A DNA stretch of 21,551 nucleotides from Larix sibirica (Eukaryota > Streptophyta > Pinopsida > Pinales > Pinaceae): contig NWUY0300014268.1 in assembly GCA_004151065.3 (NCBI GenBank), positions 20,281 through 41,831 on the forward strand. Reading direction: 5' to 3'. Shown here piece by piece: positions 1-8,181 of the stretch (position 1 is the first letter of the stretch; every line of letters starts with the position of its first letter). Under the pieces are notes generated by a model. That model ran no database searches, was not told where the DNA came from, and saw nothing but the letters and a program-made list of their open reading frames with translations. Both the position numbers and the translations under genes were made by a program.

Positions 1-1213
1 GTTTATACATATATCGCTTTGGAGAAGGTGTTGTCTTTCTATTGTGAATAGGTTCATAAGTCCGTGATCAAAGGCTGGAGCTGGAGCAAGGTTGAGCCAA
101 AAACCTAGTCTTTTTGGCCTTTGGAAATATTTCCATGCTTGAGAAAATGGATATGATTTGTGAAGCACATTAAAATGGAGGCAAAGAACTACCTTTGAAT
201 ATATCTGCATTTTGTGCTAGCCATATAGTACCCCAACTAACCATTAAAGGAAGAATTGGAAGTTTTATTTTTATTTTTATTGAGAACCCAATTCATCAAA
301 CATTTATTTGCAATCAAACCCTTCCACCCTCCCCTACAACCAATTAACACATCCATTTCCACCCACACCATTCCATCATAGGGATAGTGAATTGGAAAAT
401 GATTTATCACTTCCAATGCCTATTTACATAGAGTACACCAACCTCGCCCCTTTCTATTCCTTATTTCTAGCACTTGATAGGTTAAAGATTTATTTATAAT
501 TACCGACCACATAAAGACCTTAGTCATCAATGGGCTATCATCTTCCATAGAACCTTATACCACCATTCTTCTACATATCTAAGAGCCTCCATGAACATAG
601 CTTTCTACCCCAATTTTGGAGTATAATCCCCATGTGCAAGATTTATTGACCATACTAGTAAATAATCCTTTTCACAAATTACTAGATGAGGCTCTTTTTT
701 AATTGATCCACATATACTTTCCACTCAATATTATTTTCCTTTATTAGAACTGTCCTCTCACCATCCATCCATTCTCATTTCCATATTGATGAATTCCTAA
801 CATTAATATTTGATCTAAATTTAAATTCCATGACTTTTCAAAGTAGTAATCAACTACAAGGTAACCTATAGGTCTCTCCACAACCTACCCATTGGTTAAA
901 TCCAATTCTAACCATTGCCAACTTTCCAAACAAGCCAATTTCCCACCAAAGGGAAAGTCAAAACTAGAGCCTGCCAAAAAAATGACACATTATTTGTGTG
1001 TTTGCACTCCTATCTTATCCATTCTTCCATACTAAGAGGATCTATATACCTCTTTGAAATCATCCCCTTTCACAATCCTTAGAGGCTAATCTCCACATAC
1101 TTTTGGTAGAAGAAACTTGCCAAAGTAGTGAATATTTCTGAACCCCTTGCTACCCACTTCCTTAGGTTTTTGGCTAGTCCTTGCCATTTCACTAGTGGAA
1201 TACCATCTCTCTC
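1..1213 (-). pseudogene. LINE A C-terminal linker, zinc-binding domain and pre-RNase H tract (broken)
   Basis: No long open frame remains, but a three-frame reading of the minus strand follows the usual C-terminal part of plant L1 ORF2. Pieces seen are an LVGNWLVWKVGNG-like segment near 940-900, KDYLLVWS near 670-650, a WWYKVLWKM segment near 560, KVFMWSVI near 530-500, a CTLC zinc pair at about 437-426, then INHFPIHY, where the last Cys of the usual H-L-F-x-x-C is a Tyr. Past about 260 the reading LMVSWGTIWLAQNADIF and then QCASQ-like and KAKKTR segments lead toward RNase H, which lies beyond position 1. Plus-strand open stretches here, such as 308-499, are shadows. Confidence 0.75.
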
Positions 1214-1549
1214 TCACTTAAATGTCCACATAAACATAAAGCATTTTTTCATAATTGTTTTCAGAATCCCTTTAGGAATCAAATCCATTATGTGCCAATA
1301 AACTAGGATTGCTTCCAATACTGACATAACTAATTCAATAACCTTCCACCTAGATATAAACCATCTATTGCAACACAACTTAGTTCTTTTTTCAATTTTT
1401 TTTATCATCCATTTCCATTCTCTCTTTCTATAGTCATCTTGTTTAAAAAGGAAACCCAAATACTTAAATGCTCCTTGTAAAATCCTTCTTACATATACCT
1501 CCTCCACCCCATTAAAAGAAATAGTGTACTTTTGTGTGTTAACTTTCAT
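1214..1549 (-). pseudogene. LINE A reverse transcriptase, thumb region (broken)
   Basis: A 111-codon open stretch on the minus strand contains KYLGFLFKQDDY near its residue 30, then WKWMIKKIEKR and CCNRWFISRWKVIELVMSVL, and later VYWHIMDLIPKGI. This is the usual plant L1 pattern after the FVDD motif: KYLGF, a K-I-E-K-R helix, then a W-L-S-x-G-x-L segment and P-V-Y-W. It is separated from the palm piece by a frameshift between about 1586 and 1549. The first Met is unlikely to be a real start, since the domain continues upstream in another frame. Confidence 0.82.
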
Positions 1550-1585
1550 TCTTGATGCAATACTATATAACTCTAATATTTTCTT

Positions 1586-2330
1586 TTAGTTTATCGACAT
1601 CACATCTACAGTCGAGTCATTGAATAATAGCACATCATCGACAAACAAAAGATGTGTCAAATAAAATGTACTACCTATCTTTAATCCATTTAAGGATCCA
1701 TTTATTTTGGAATCTAAGATAGAACTGCTTAATCCTTCGACAATAATAAGAAACAACGAAGGGGATAGAGGGCGTTTGAATGACATAGTCCTCTAGAAGG
1801 ATTCTAAAAACATGATGTTCGAACCCTTAATAAGTATTGTAAAAGATACTAAAGACATGCATTGTATTATGTAATAATTTACCATTTACATGTAGAAACC
1901 TATATGAATGAGGATTAATCACATATATAACCAATTAGATCTATTATATGCTTTAGATCAATCCAACTTCATGACCATTGCATTCAACATCTAGGTTTCA
2001 TTAGAATCGATTCCTTCCTGAGCCACCCTAATAACGTCACAAGTTTGTCTCCCAAGAAAAAATCCAAACTGTTCTTAATAAATAGATGTTGAAAATATCT
2101 TCTTCACCCACACTGCTATAATATTTGATATTATCTTATAAATGCAGTTACAAAGACCTATAGACTTGAACTCATTGAAGGGAGCGTAAACTATATATTT
2201 TGGGAATTAAAGCTATAAATTTAGAGTTGAAAGATCTTAATACTTTTCCATTCCTCCTTTTTTGCTCCACCACCATCAATGGATATTCTTCCATCTTGTC
2301 GTAAAGTTCAATTGTCCATACATTTCGTCA
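1586..2330 (-). pseudogene. LINE A reverse transcriptase, palm region (broken)
   Basis: An RNA-directed DNA polymerase that would copy the LINE transcript at a nicked target. Going down the minus strand, I see a WTIELY motif near 2310, SKFIALIPK near 2230, an IGLCNCIYKIIS segment near 2150, an EQFGFFLGRQ segment near 2060, and KLD followed by SKAY around 1969-1945. The motif A Asp codon is kept at 1963-1961, but the next codon is a stop (1960-1958) and the usual YDR reads YNR. The frame shifts near 1775, just before PLSPSLF. The catalytic motif FVDD is intact at 1645-1634. Several frames and stops are needed to follow the domain, so it is a pseudogene. Confidence 0.85.
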
Positions 2331-2805
2331 GTGTATGAGGCATGGAAGAGCTATATTGAGACTACAGTAAGTGTGGAAGAGTCGGGATAAGCATGATGCA
2401 GACCTGTAGATGCTTCAAGGGATGGATTTTGCAAAGTCTTTTGGGTNACTTTGGAGTGTTTCTTGCTTAGGTTGTTTTTCATCTTCGTTACCTTTAGCTC
2501 GTACCTCCATACTTTCGCCAACAGTTGTGATATCCATTGCCATCATCCTTTCCACTCAGTTCAACATTGTTGGGGGAGGGGTGGGGTGGTATGCAATGCT
2601 TCATCGGATGATTTTTTATTCACCATGTTCGATCATGATCACGCGTCTTTGGAGTGATCCTTGTACACACCATTGATTCCTATATTGACATGGCAGTTGT
2701 ATTGGCTAACAACCCATGCACTCCGACGATATGGATTGGCATCCATATGGACACTCGATAAATTATGTTTTCTTGTTTTAAAATAAGTACCTAATCAAGG
2801 CTTTT
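2331..2805. other. Unassigned spacer containing one N
   Basis: No family was recognised here. A plus-strand open stretch of 88 codons (2410-2676) spans the N at 2446 and overlaps another at 2451-2657. Neither shows a known motif, and the two read the same bases in different frames, so I do not call a gene. A G-rich run (about 2571-2590) is the only compositional oddity. Confidence 0.4.
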
Positions 2806-3241
2806 GTGTTGGGACTCAATTCTCAAGGATTAGTTTATTTTGATGGGTGTGTATTAAGCTCTCGTTGCCTCAACAATTTGGAATGTGCATTGGTGATTGA
2901 CTCTCTTTTCGAGAGGGTTTTTATCCTATGGGTCTGGGTACCTTACCAAGCCTCGTTGTTGGGACTCATCGTTGTTTTCTTTTGTTTCCTCCCTACGTTT
3001 CGCTTATGGGGGGTGTTGGTGTTGGTGTTTTCCAATATTGCCAACCTGTGTTAGTTGTAAGCTCACGTAGGTGTCCTTTTCTACCCAACTATTCTTAGTT
3101 GTAGTTGGGCCTCTTCCATTGCTATAAATGGAAGATCGTTGTCATGATCTTCTATTAGCACGAGGATCATCCATGATCCAGGTTAGTCCCTGATTTCTAC
3201 AGTTGTGCTTGCCAGCTAGTACAATTTGTGTACCTTCTGGT
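2806..3241 (+). mobile_element. LTR-like sequence (tentative)
   Basis: Two TGTTGGGACTC strings (about 2807 and 2958) recall the 5' end of many plant LTRs. A TATA-like CTATAAATGG occurs at about 3122-3131 and is followed by a leader-like tract up to the edge of the 5-kb repeat. There is no matching second LTR, primer-binding site or target duplication that I can show. The 82-codon open stretch at 2806-3054 has no recognised motif. The LTR reading is an inference from these short signals and could be wrong. Confidence 0.3.
3112..3135. repeat. 24-nt perfect hairpin with TATA-like loop
   Basis: The arms TCTTCCATT and AATGGAAGA are exact reverse complements (9 bp) around the loop GCTATA. The same 24 bases recur at 8184-8207, offset by exactly 5,072 bp. 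Confidence 0.9.
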
Positions 3242-3333
3242 TGCTTGTCAAGTATACAAATCTATCATTTTCATATTCATAAAATTCTTCTCCATTGTTC
3301 ATGTAATATGATGGAATCCCTAACACTTATGGA

Positions 3334-3867
3334 CGGTAATAAACCATGCTTGTTGTAGAAATGGAGTGGAAGTTAAGCGAACATAACTATCTTTCAGGGC
3401 TTTAATGTATGCATCCCATAGGGTATTGTCTAAATTAGTAAAACACATAGTCCCCGAAGGGGGCCATTCTTGCAAAATAGGTGTGGACCTCAGGTGATCA
3501 TGGATCTAATAAAGATATATGTATCCTCTATCAATAAGAAAATTAACCATGCCATTAGGAAGATGATGTCTGTTCTTGCAACTGATCCATAGATCTATAC
3601 CAAGTCTAATGTTCCTTATGTTTCCAACCTACCAGGACAACCAATCACCTTTGATGTCAAAGGCATTTAGTAGAGCCCTCCAAGAAATGGATACATCCCT
3701 CCAACTTTTGTCTCCATTGTGGAACCATTCCAATATGTTGTAAGGATAAATATACTTTTTGTATATAACCTTAACCAAAATACTAGAGCAAGAGAGCAGT
3801 CTCCAGAGGCCCTTGTAGCAAGGGCTTTCACAAATTGGTGAGGATGTTTAAGCCCCCATCCTCCCAT
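3334..3867 (-). pseudogene. LINE B linker after RT, copy 1
   Basis: The open stretch 3867-3667 begins MGGWGLKHPHQFVKALATR, the G-G-W-G-L-K motif that follows RT in plant L1 elements. Beyond its stop, the same region can be followed in another frame down to about 3334: GDWLSW near a VGN segment, IRLGIDLWI, LPNGMVNFLIDRG, LQEWPPSGT and LWDAYIKALKDSYVRL. These are the expected segments between RT and the zinc-binding domain. The zinc-binding domain itself is not found; the element stops short of the edge of the 5-kb repeat. Confidence 0.72.
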
Positions 3868-3933
3868 CTGCTTGGGAAGGGATATCCTTTTCCATGAAAC
3901 ACAGTGAAAGGGTCGACCTTTAGTCTTCCTTTG

Positions 3934-4377
3934 CTATAAGAAACTATAACAAAGTTTTATGATGCTTTCCAGGATGCATGTAGGTACATGGGCTAGGGAA
4001 ACCCAGAAAAATGGGATACCTTCGAGGATAGACTTCAGAAGTACCGATCCGTCGGCTTTGGAAAGCCATTTGTTACACCACAGGTGTAATTTTCGCTCAA
4101 TTTTGTAGATTAACCAGGACCATTCCGTTAGTGTATAATCGTTAGGTTTTAAAATAAACCCTAGATATTTAATTCCACTGGCTAAGTCTACGATCTCAAA
4201 TCCAAACAGAGCAGCTATCCAAGCCTCAGTATAATTGTCCATAGGGATACAGGAAATAGTAGATTTAGACGGGTTGGAAAGCATACTCGTAGCCTCTGTA
4301 AAGAGGGAAAGCAAGGATTTAATCTTTGTGATCTCCCTTCTAGATCCATCAGAAAATAATAAGATATCATCAACGAA
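3934..4377 (-). pseudogene. LINE B reverse transcriptase, FVDD and thumb, copy 1
   Basis: The frame that holds FVDD (4377-4366) stays open to 3934. It contains FVDDILLFSDGS, then LSLFTEATSMLSNPSKS, IKYLGFILKPNDY, LIYKIERKLHLWCNKWLS, and ILEGIPFFWVSLAHVP. The two catalytic Asp codons of motif C are therefore kept while the motif A Asp is lost. The Met at 4314 is internal, not a start. Confidence 0.87.
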
Positions 4378-4610
4378 GAGAAAGTGTGTGATATAGATTG
4401 AGCACCAAAATGAAAACCTTTAAGAGTTCTATTGGCTTTGGCGAAAGTAATGATTCTGGTAAGTCCCTCCATAACAATTAGGAATAAAAGAGGCGCTAGA
4501 GGGAAACCTTGCCTAAGACCTCTGGCTGGTCCGAAGAAAGAGGACGCCGATCCATTAACAAGGACTGCAAAGTTGACCAATTGTATGCATGAAAAAATCC
4601 AGTTCACCAT
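4215..4610 (-). pseudogene. LINE B reverse transcriptase, motif B, copy 1
   Basis: A 131-codon open stretch whose first 100 residues are in the RT frame: AVLVNGSASSFF, then GLRQGFPLAPLLFLIVMEGL (about residues 31-50), which matches the L1 motif G-x-R-Q-G-x-P-L-S-P-L-L-F. After about SISHTF the frame is wrong. A single-base slip just upstream of 4377 moves the FVDD motif to the next frame, and the rest of this open stretch is out-of-frame translation. Confidence 0.85.
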
Positions 4611-5220
4611 GGGGAGATCAAACCAACATGTATAAGAACTAGCCTATGAAAGGTACAATTTACTCTGTCATAGACCATCATTAAATTTGATTTGATGATC
4701 ACAGTCGAAATATGCTTGATCTTGGCCAAGTGGAGAACTTCTTGGGCTATGCTAATTGCATCGTGGATTTCCCTACCCTCTAGGAAGGTAATTTGTTCAA
4801 GAGTGATGATAGAAGACATAATTCCTTTGACTATGTTTGTAATGACCTTTGCAATAATCTTATATACATAGTTGCAAAGTGAAATTGGCCCGAGGTCATC
4901 ATCCTGACAACTTTGTCTGTTTTGGGGATCATTGTTAAAAAAGCAAAATTGAAAGCAATCAACACTCTGCTTTTGGATCTCGATTCTTCCACCATAGAGA
5001 GGATATCTTTACCAATGGTCTCGATACAATCCAAGAATAATTCTATGGGCCACTCATCCGGACCGGGGATCTTGTCATGTTGCATGGAGTTCATAGCCAG
5101 GTTAAGTTCTTCTCTAGAGATGGATGCTCCCAATGTGTTATTCTGCTCAGGAGAGACAAAACCTGTGAAATCGAGCAATAATCTCAAGCATAGATGGTAC
5201 CAAAGCCCTTCGATCTTCAT
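4604..5220 (-). pseudogene. LINE B reverse transcriptase, fingers and motif A, copy 1
   Basis: Two open pieces in different frames (5220-4831 and 4819-4604) make up the first half of RT. The first has SREELNLAMNSMQHDKIPGP, the usual start of the domain, followed by VEESRSKS and LTMIPKTDK. A frameshift near 4905 moves the LGPISLCN-like segment into the frame of the second piece, which has EQITFLEGREIHDAI and IAQEVLH. Motif A should read K-L-D-L-x-K-A-Y-D-R, but here it is KSNLMMVYDRV: the metal-binding Asp is Asn at 4687-4685. The polymerase would be dead even without the frameshifts. Overlapping plus-strand frames at 4913-5227 are shadows. Confidence 0.88.
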
Positions 5221-5680
5221 TGTATAAGTCCTTGAAATGCTTCACTCCCACTTTTGATATCTCATGAAAACCAAAAACCATATTACTATTTTCATTTTCA
5301 ATCTCCCATATAGAATTCACATTGATCCAGTGTTTGATATAATTATGGAAGAATTTTGAATTGGAATCTCCTTGCTGTAGCCAAATGGCGTGACTCTTAA
5401 GCCTAAGAGTTGCTAGCTCTTCCAATAAAAGCTTTCTCCTCTTAGATTCTAGATCCATAGTATAGGATTTATGTTCCCGTGATACAAAACCAGCAGGATG
5501 TGAAGAATAATGGCCTTCCAGAAGTGCCTTAGTCGAAAGAAGGTTTGCTAGATGTAATTCCTTTTTATGAGCTACCCAGGGGATAGTCAAAGCCTTCAAT
5601 CTTTTTAGGTTATTCAGGAAGTGTATTGCGGTCAAGCATCGAGCTTCTTCATTGTATGGGATCCATTGAGATTTGACCAA
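5147..5680 (-). pseudogene. LINE B linker between endonuclease and RT, copy 1
   Basis: A 177-codon open stretch. Its middle (about residues 95-120) reads AIWLQQGDSNSKFFHNY, the conserved plant L1 segment usually written W-x-x-x-G-D-x-N-S-K-F-F-H, which lies just upstream of RT. A charged KRRKLLLEE helix precedes it. The last residues (FHRFCLS) run out of frame, and RT continues in another frame from about 5170. The Met at 5680 is not a true start because an intact ORF2 would continue upstream into the endonuclease. The only coding change between copies is Ser here (codon around 5670) against Tyr in copy 2. Confidence 0.85.
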
Positions 5681-5690
5681 ATTTTGAAAC

Positions 5691-6119
5691 TCATCTTACA
5701 CTTGATGAAATCTTACAATGGAAAACTAAAGGGATATTTAACAGTTTCACAATGTACATACCGAACCTCATTAATATGTTCTCCATAGACTTCTGTTGTG
5801 ATAACCATGGCTTGCCATTTTTCTCATCTATGTGTACTTCTATGCCCAATATTTGTTTTGTTGCTGATAGATCCTTCTTCTGAAACATCCAGGACAAATG
5901 AGCCCTTAACTTGGTGATTTCAACCATGCTTTTCCTTGTAACAAGCATAACATCAAAATACAACATGAATATACCATTTTGAATACTTTCAAAGTAAACA
6001 CAATGGTTATAGTCACTTTGGATCACCATGAAGATATCAAACATCCTATACAATTTCCTAGGATCCATTAGGCCATACACTGATTCCTTGAGTTTGCAAA
6101 CAAATCTACCTTTGCGATC
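5691..6119 (-). pseudogene. pol: Copia reverse transcriptase, C-terminal part (broken), copy 1
   Basis: The frame is open from about 6122 to 5691. It has RFVCKLKESVYGL, then a D-P-R-K-L-Y-R-M-F-D segment, DYNHCVYF, and a catalytic loop that reads YFDVMLV where Copia has Y-V-D-D-M-L-V. The second catalytic Asp is Val (GTT at 5951-5949), which would abolish polymerase activity. Then come ATKQILGIEVH, KPWLSQQKSMENILMRFGM and HCKISSSV. The N-terminal half of RT with motif A is missing, as is everything after about 5700, including RNase H. Confidence 0.9.
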
Positions 6120-6363
6120 TTAAACAACTTCTTGATTGTTCCATACATTCTACATCTCTATAAATGATGATTTTGTGGGCAGTAGGATCCTATAATTTGC
6201 ATCCCTTAACTCCATCACGATAACCAACATAGATATAATACAAGCATATTTTTCAAAACAAATATTCCAAGTTTGGAAGTAACTTATGATCTACCAATAC
6301 CTGAATCCCTTTCTTGCTCATATGACCCAATTGCTAATGCCATAAACAAAAAGATACATATGT
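6120..6363 (-). pseudogene. pol: Copia pre-integrase and integrase tail with core deleted, copy 1
   Basis: On the minus strand, LWH, a stop (6336-6334), then QLGHMSKKGIQVLVDHKLLP marks the pre-integrase domain. About 60 bases later (6225-6151) the reading is GYRDGVKGCKL, stop, DPTAHKIIIYRDV, which belongs to the far C-terminal part of Copia integrase. The catalytic D-D-E core that should lie between them, several hundred bases long, is absent. The usual Trp after KL is a TAG codon. No open frame of useful length remains, which is why this part is easy to miss. Confidence 0.78.
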
Positions 6364-6983
6364 TTACTTAGATACCACTGCTTCTTCATTACTCCCTTCC
6401 AGCTTATAAAAATTCCCATTCTTTGTTGCCTTCATTACCCCTAAACTGCTTTTCGACACTTTCAATGCTCCACCTTGACCTATATACTTATAACCACTAG
6501 AAACCAAAACTCTGAAGGAAATCAAATCCTTTTTAAGTTCTAGTACATGCCTAATATTTGTCAACATTCTTACAATACCATCAAACATTTTAATTTGAAT
6601 GATGCCAATTTTGATAGTTTTACAAGAAAGATAATTTCCCATAAAAACAACATCGTCATCATTATATTGGTAAGATGAAAATGGACTTCTATTTGAACAC
6701 ATGTGATGGGAAGCACCCGAATCTAACAACCATTCTTCTTGATATTGTGATATACTACAAACATATAAAACGTCATCAACCATACTTGAACCTGTCTCAA
6801 CTAGATTTTCTTCTGTTTTGGAACCATCCTCATATTCTTTCCCTTTCCAATGATATTTCTTGAGACATCAAGATTTATTGCAGTACCAACATTTTCCCTT
6901 ACCCTTTCCGCCTTTTGAATTAGATCTGGATGTACCTTTTGAATCTTCCCCTTTTTTGTGGATGGACCTCTAGCCACCATTGC
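6364..6983 (-). pseudogene. pol: Copia zinc knuckle and aspartic protease (broken), copy 1
   Basis: After a frameshift around 6945-6959, a basic KGGKGKGK tract leads into the nucleic-acid-binding zinc knuckle. It reads CWYCNKS, then a TGA stop at 6870-6868, then CLKKYH: the usual Gly-His is stop-Cys, and the last Cys is His, so zinc binding is lost. The protease piece, open from 6783 to 6364, has WLLDSGASHHM at about residues 18-28, where DSGA is the catalytic aspartate motif that cuts the polyprotein. VLELKKDLISF and GVMKATKNGNFYKLEG follow, the normal lead-in to the pre-integrase region. The protease motif itself is intact. Confidence 0.9.
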
Positions 6984-7682
6984 TTATGATGTGGAGTTTT
7001 CTAAACTAGAGTTTCTCCACATTTTCTCAAACAACAAAGCTCCCACAACAGACTCATAATCAAGGGAGTTTGTTGAGCTAAACCGCATAGATGTGACTAA
7101 GTGATCACAAAATTCAGGCAATGAACACAATAATGTGACTGTCTTATCTTTGTCCTCGTTCTTTACATCCATACTAGTTAATTGAAAATCAGAGCATTGA
7201 AAAAGTTCAAATGATCTGTAATTTTTGTACCTTCTTGCATCCGTAAATTGTACAATTGCCTCTTCAAGTAGATTTTGTTCGTCAAGGATTTCGTCATGCA
7301 AAGGCTTTCCAATTTGCTCCATAAACTCGATGTTGTCTCCTCTCCAAGGATATTATACAGAACATCATCTACTGAACACAGAGGATGGTGCTGGGATCTC
7401 TTGAATATGATCCTCCCAATCCTCGTTTGTCATGCCCGTAGGTCTCTTCGTCCTTCTTGCCAATGATTTTTGCAATCCTGGTTGCACCAGCAAATCTCTC
7501 ATCTGAAGCTTCCACAACTTGAAGTTGTTCTTTCCATTAAACTTCTCCACCTCAAACTTAGCACTTTGTACTTTTCCATTAAATGTGTTGTGGAACAAAC
7601 ACCACAAAACTCTAACCAAATATTTTACGCTTCTTAGCCTTTCACCAAACAAACATGTTTTGAATAAAGTTTCTAACTTCAC
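6984..7682 (-). pseudogene. gag: Copia gag (broken), copy 1
   Basis: Capsid protein of a Copia element, which would form the particle that holds its RNA. The first open piece (7682-7365) has AKFEVEKFNGKNNFKLWK and MRDLLVQPGL, then PTGMTNEDWED. A frameshift near 7390 moves the domain to another frame, which reads DDVLYNILGEETT, LWSKLESLCM and YLKRQLYNLRM (about 7375-7215). A second shift returns it to the frame of the 7322-6984 piece for QLTSMDVKNEDKDKTVTLL, LPEFCDHLVTSM and SVVGALLFEKMWR. That frame ends in TAA at 6986-6984, where the domain would normally continue. These are the standard plant Copia gag segments in the right order, so the identity is secure and the gene is dead. Confidence 0.9.
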
Positions 7683-8157
7683 CTTTTATTAAAAAAAAAA
7701 CAGCCTTATGGTGCTTCAATGAGAACTATATCGATTGGTGAAAATGAAAGTGCCTCCCCTTAAACCTAAAATAATCTATTAGTCAATAAGATAAATAACT
7801 AGATCTATTTACCTTTCGTGACAACCAGGAAACGCATGCCAAATACCAAGATACGAATCCAAACATGTTCTCTATTTGTCTGTCCTGCGCAATGGCTAGA
7901 GTATGATAGGAGAACAATTCAAGCTCACAAATTTGCACAAATCGTGGCTCACATCAACGGCTCCAACTCAGGAATGGCGTGCCACTATCTTGCAATTAGA
8001 AAATGAGGGAGAAAATATATAGATTGCCCAGTTCATGCACCGATTTGCACCTCCAATTTGTCATGGTTCTTCACAAACTCCAAATGTGATTCCATTATGT
8101 AACAACGTGGTCTTTTCCTTAACAATTCGTACTTGTAATGATGGCTGTGAGTTGTCC
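7683..8157 (-). other. Leader or LTR-like tract upstream of Copia gag, copy 1
   Basis: This lies where the 5' UTR and 5' LTR of the minus-strand Copia element should be. A run of ten A (7690s, T on the coding strand) and a TATATA-like string at about 8012-8024 are visible. I could not find a tRNA-Met primer-binding site or LTR ends, so the LTR reading is positional inference. The 62-codon plus-strand open stretch at 7818-8006 has no motif and is probably chance. Confidence 0.35.
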
Positions 8158-8181
8158 ATTGGTTGTAGCTTGGGTGGTTGG
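8158..8181 (+). mobile_element. SINE head, truncated by an N
   Basis: The bases GGTTGTAGCTTGGGTGG with following GG match the 5' tRNA-like start (A-box region) of the SINE that continues at 13255 in copy 2. Here the SINE body is missing: after the N at 8182 the sequence switches to LTR-like sequence. Confidence 0.6.

Larger units (their letters stand above)
1..2330 (-). mobile_element. LINE A: L1-type non-LTR retrotransposon remnant
   Basis: Read on the minus strand, the whole interval follows the order of a plant L1 ORF2: reverse transcriptase (about 2325-1214), the linker after RT (about 1213-850), a zinc-binding domain (about 650-380) and the start of the tract that leads to RNase H (about 250-1). 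Matching pieces occur in all three minus-strand frames, so many single-base indels and stop codons have accumulated. No endonuclease piece was recognised beyond 2330. The element runs off the left edge, so the RNase H domain, if it exists, lies outside the window. It is the most decayed of the three LINEs here. The domain order is seen in translation; the family assignment comes from known L1 motifs. Confidence 0.85.
3300..5680 (-). mobile_element. LINE B remnant, copy 1
   Basis: An L1-type non-LTR element on the minus strand, cut at both ends. It begins at about 5680 in the linker between endonuclease and RT and runs through RT (about 5200-3934) into the linker after RT (3867-3330). The endonuclease is missing upstream, and the zinc-binding and RNase H domains are missing downstream, where the sequence ends near the edge of the 5-kb repeat. 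LINEs are commonly cut at the 5' end by incomplete reverse transcription, but loss of the 3' end needs a later deletion or rearrangement. At its 5' end it abuts Copia RT sequence within a few bases. It differs clearly from LINE A and LINE C in sequence. Confidence 0.9.
5691..7682 (-). mobile_element. Ty1/Copia LTR-retrotransposon remnant, copy 1
   Basis: Reading down the minus strand gives the Copia order gag, zinc knuckle, protease, pre-integrase, integrase tail and RT, all within about 2 kb where an intact element needs roughly 4 kb or more. The integrase core and the N-terminal half of RT have been deleted, RNase H is absent, and no LTR pair could be shown. The element ends in RT at about 5700 and is followed within some 20 bases by LINE B in the same orientation. 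The coding damage is shared by both copies of the 5-kb block, so the element was dead before that duplication. Confidence 0.9.
3242..8181. repeat. 5-kb direct repeat, copy 1
   Basis: This block is matched base for base by 8314-13253 at a constant offset of 5,072. Both copies share the same open frames with identical translations except at three places: 5670 (G here, T in copy 2), 7025 (T here, C in copy 2), and a cluster at 7325-7329. By eye the identity is about 99.9 percent with no length change. The left edge is sharp: base 3241 differs from 8313. The right edge is the N at 8182, which corresponds to the N at 13254. The block contains a LINE remnant, a Copia remnant, a leader-like tract and the first bases of a SINE. 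Confidence 0.97.

Noticed and set aside
308-499. Proline-rich 63-codon open stretch
   Set aside because: It is antisense to the zinc-binding region of LINE A. The Pro content comes from CCA/CCC codons opposite Trp/Gly codons.
2410-2676. Possible gene of 88 codons
   Set aside because: It crosses the N at 2446, has no recognised motif, and overlaps another open frame of similar length.
4432-4635. Plus-strand open stretch of 67 codons, repeated at 9504-9707
   Set aside because: It lies antisense to LINE B RT motif B and has no motif of its own. It is repeated only because the whole 5-kb block is.
4913-5227. Plus-strand open stretch of 104 codons, repeated at 9985-10299
   Set aside because: Antisense shadow of the LINE B RT start.
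6675-6863. Plus-strand open stretch of 62 codons, repeated at 11747-11935
   Set aside because: Antisense to Copia protease and zinc knuckle.
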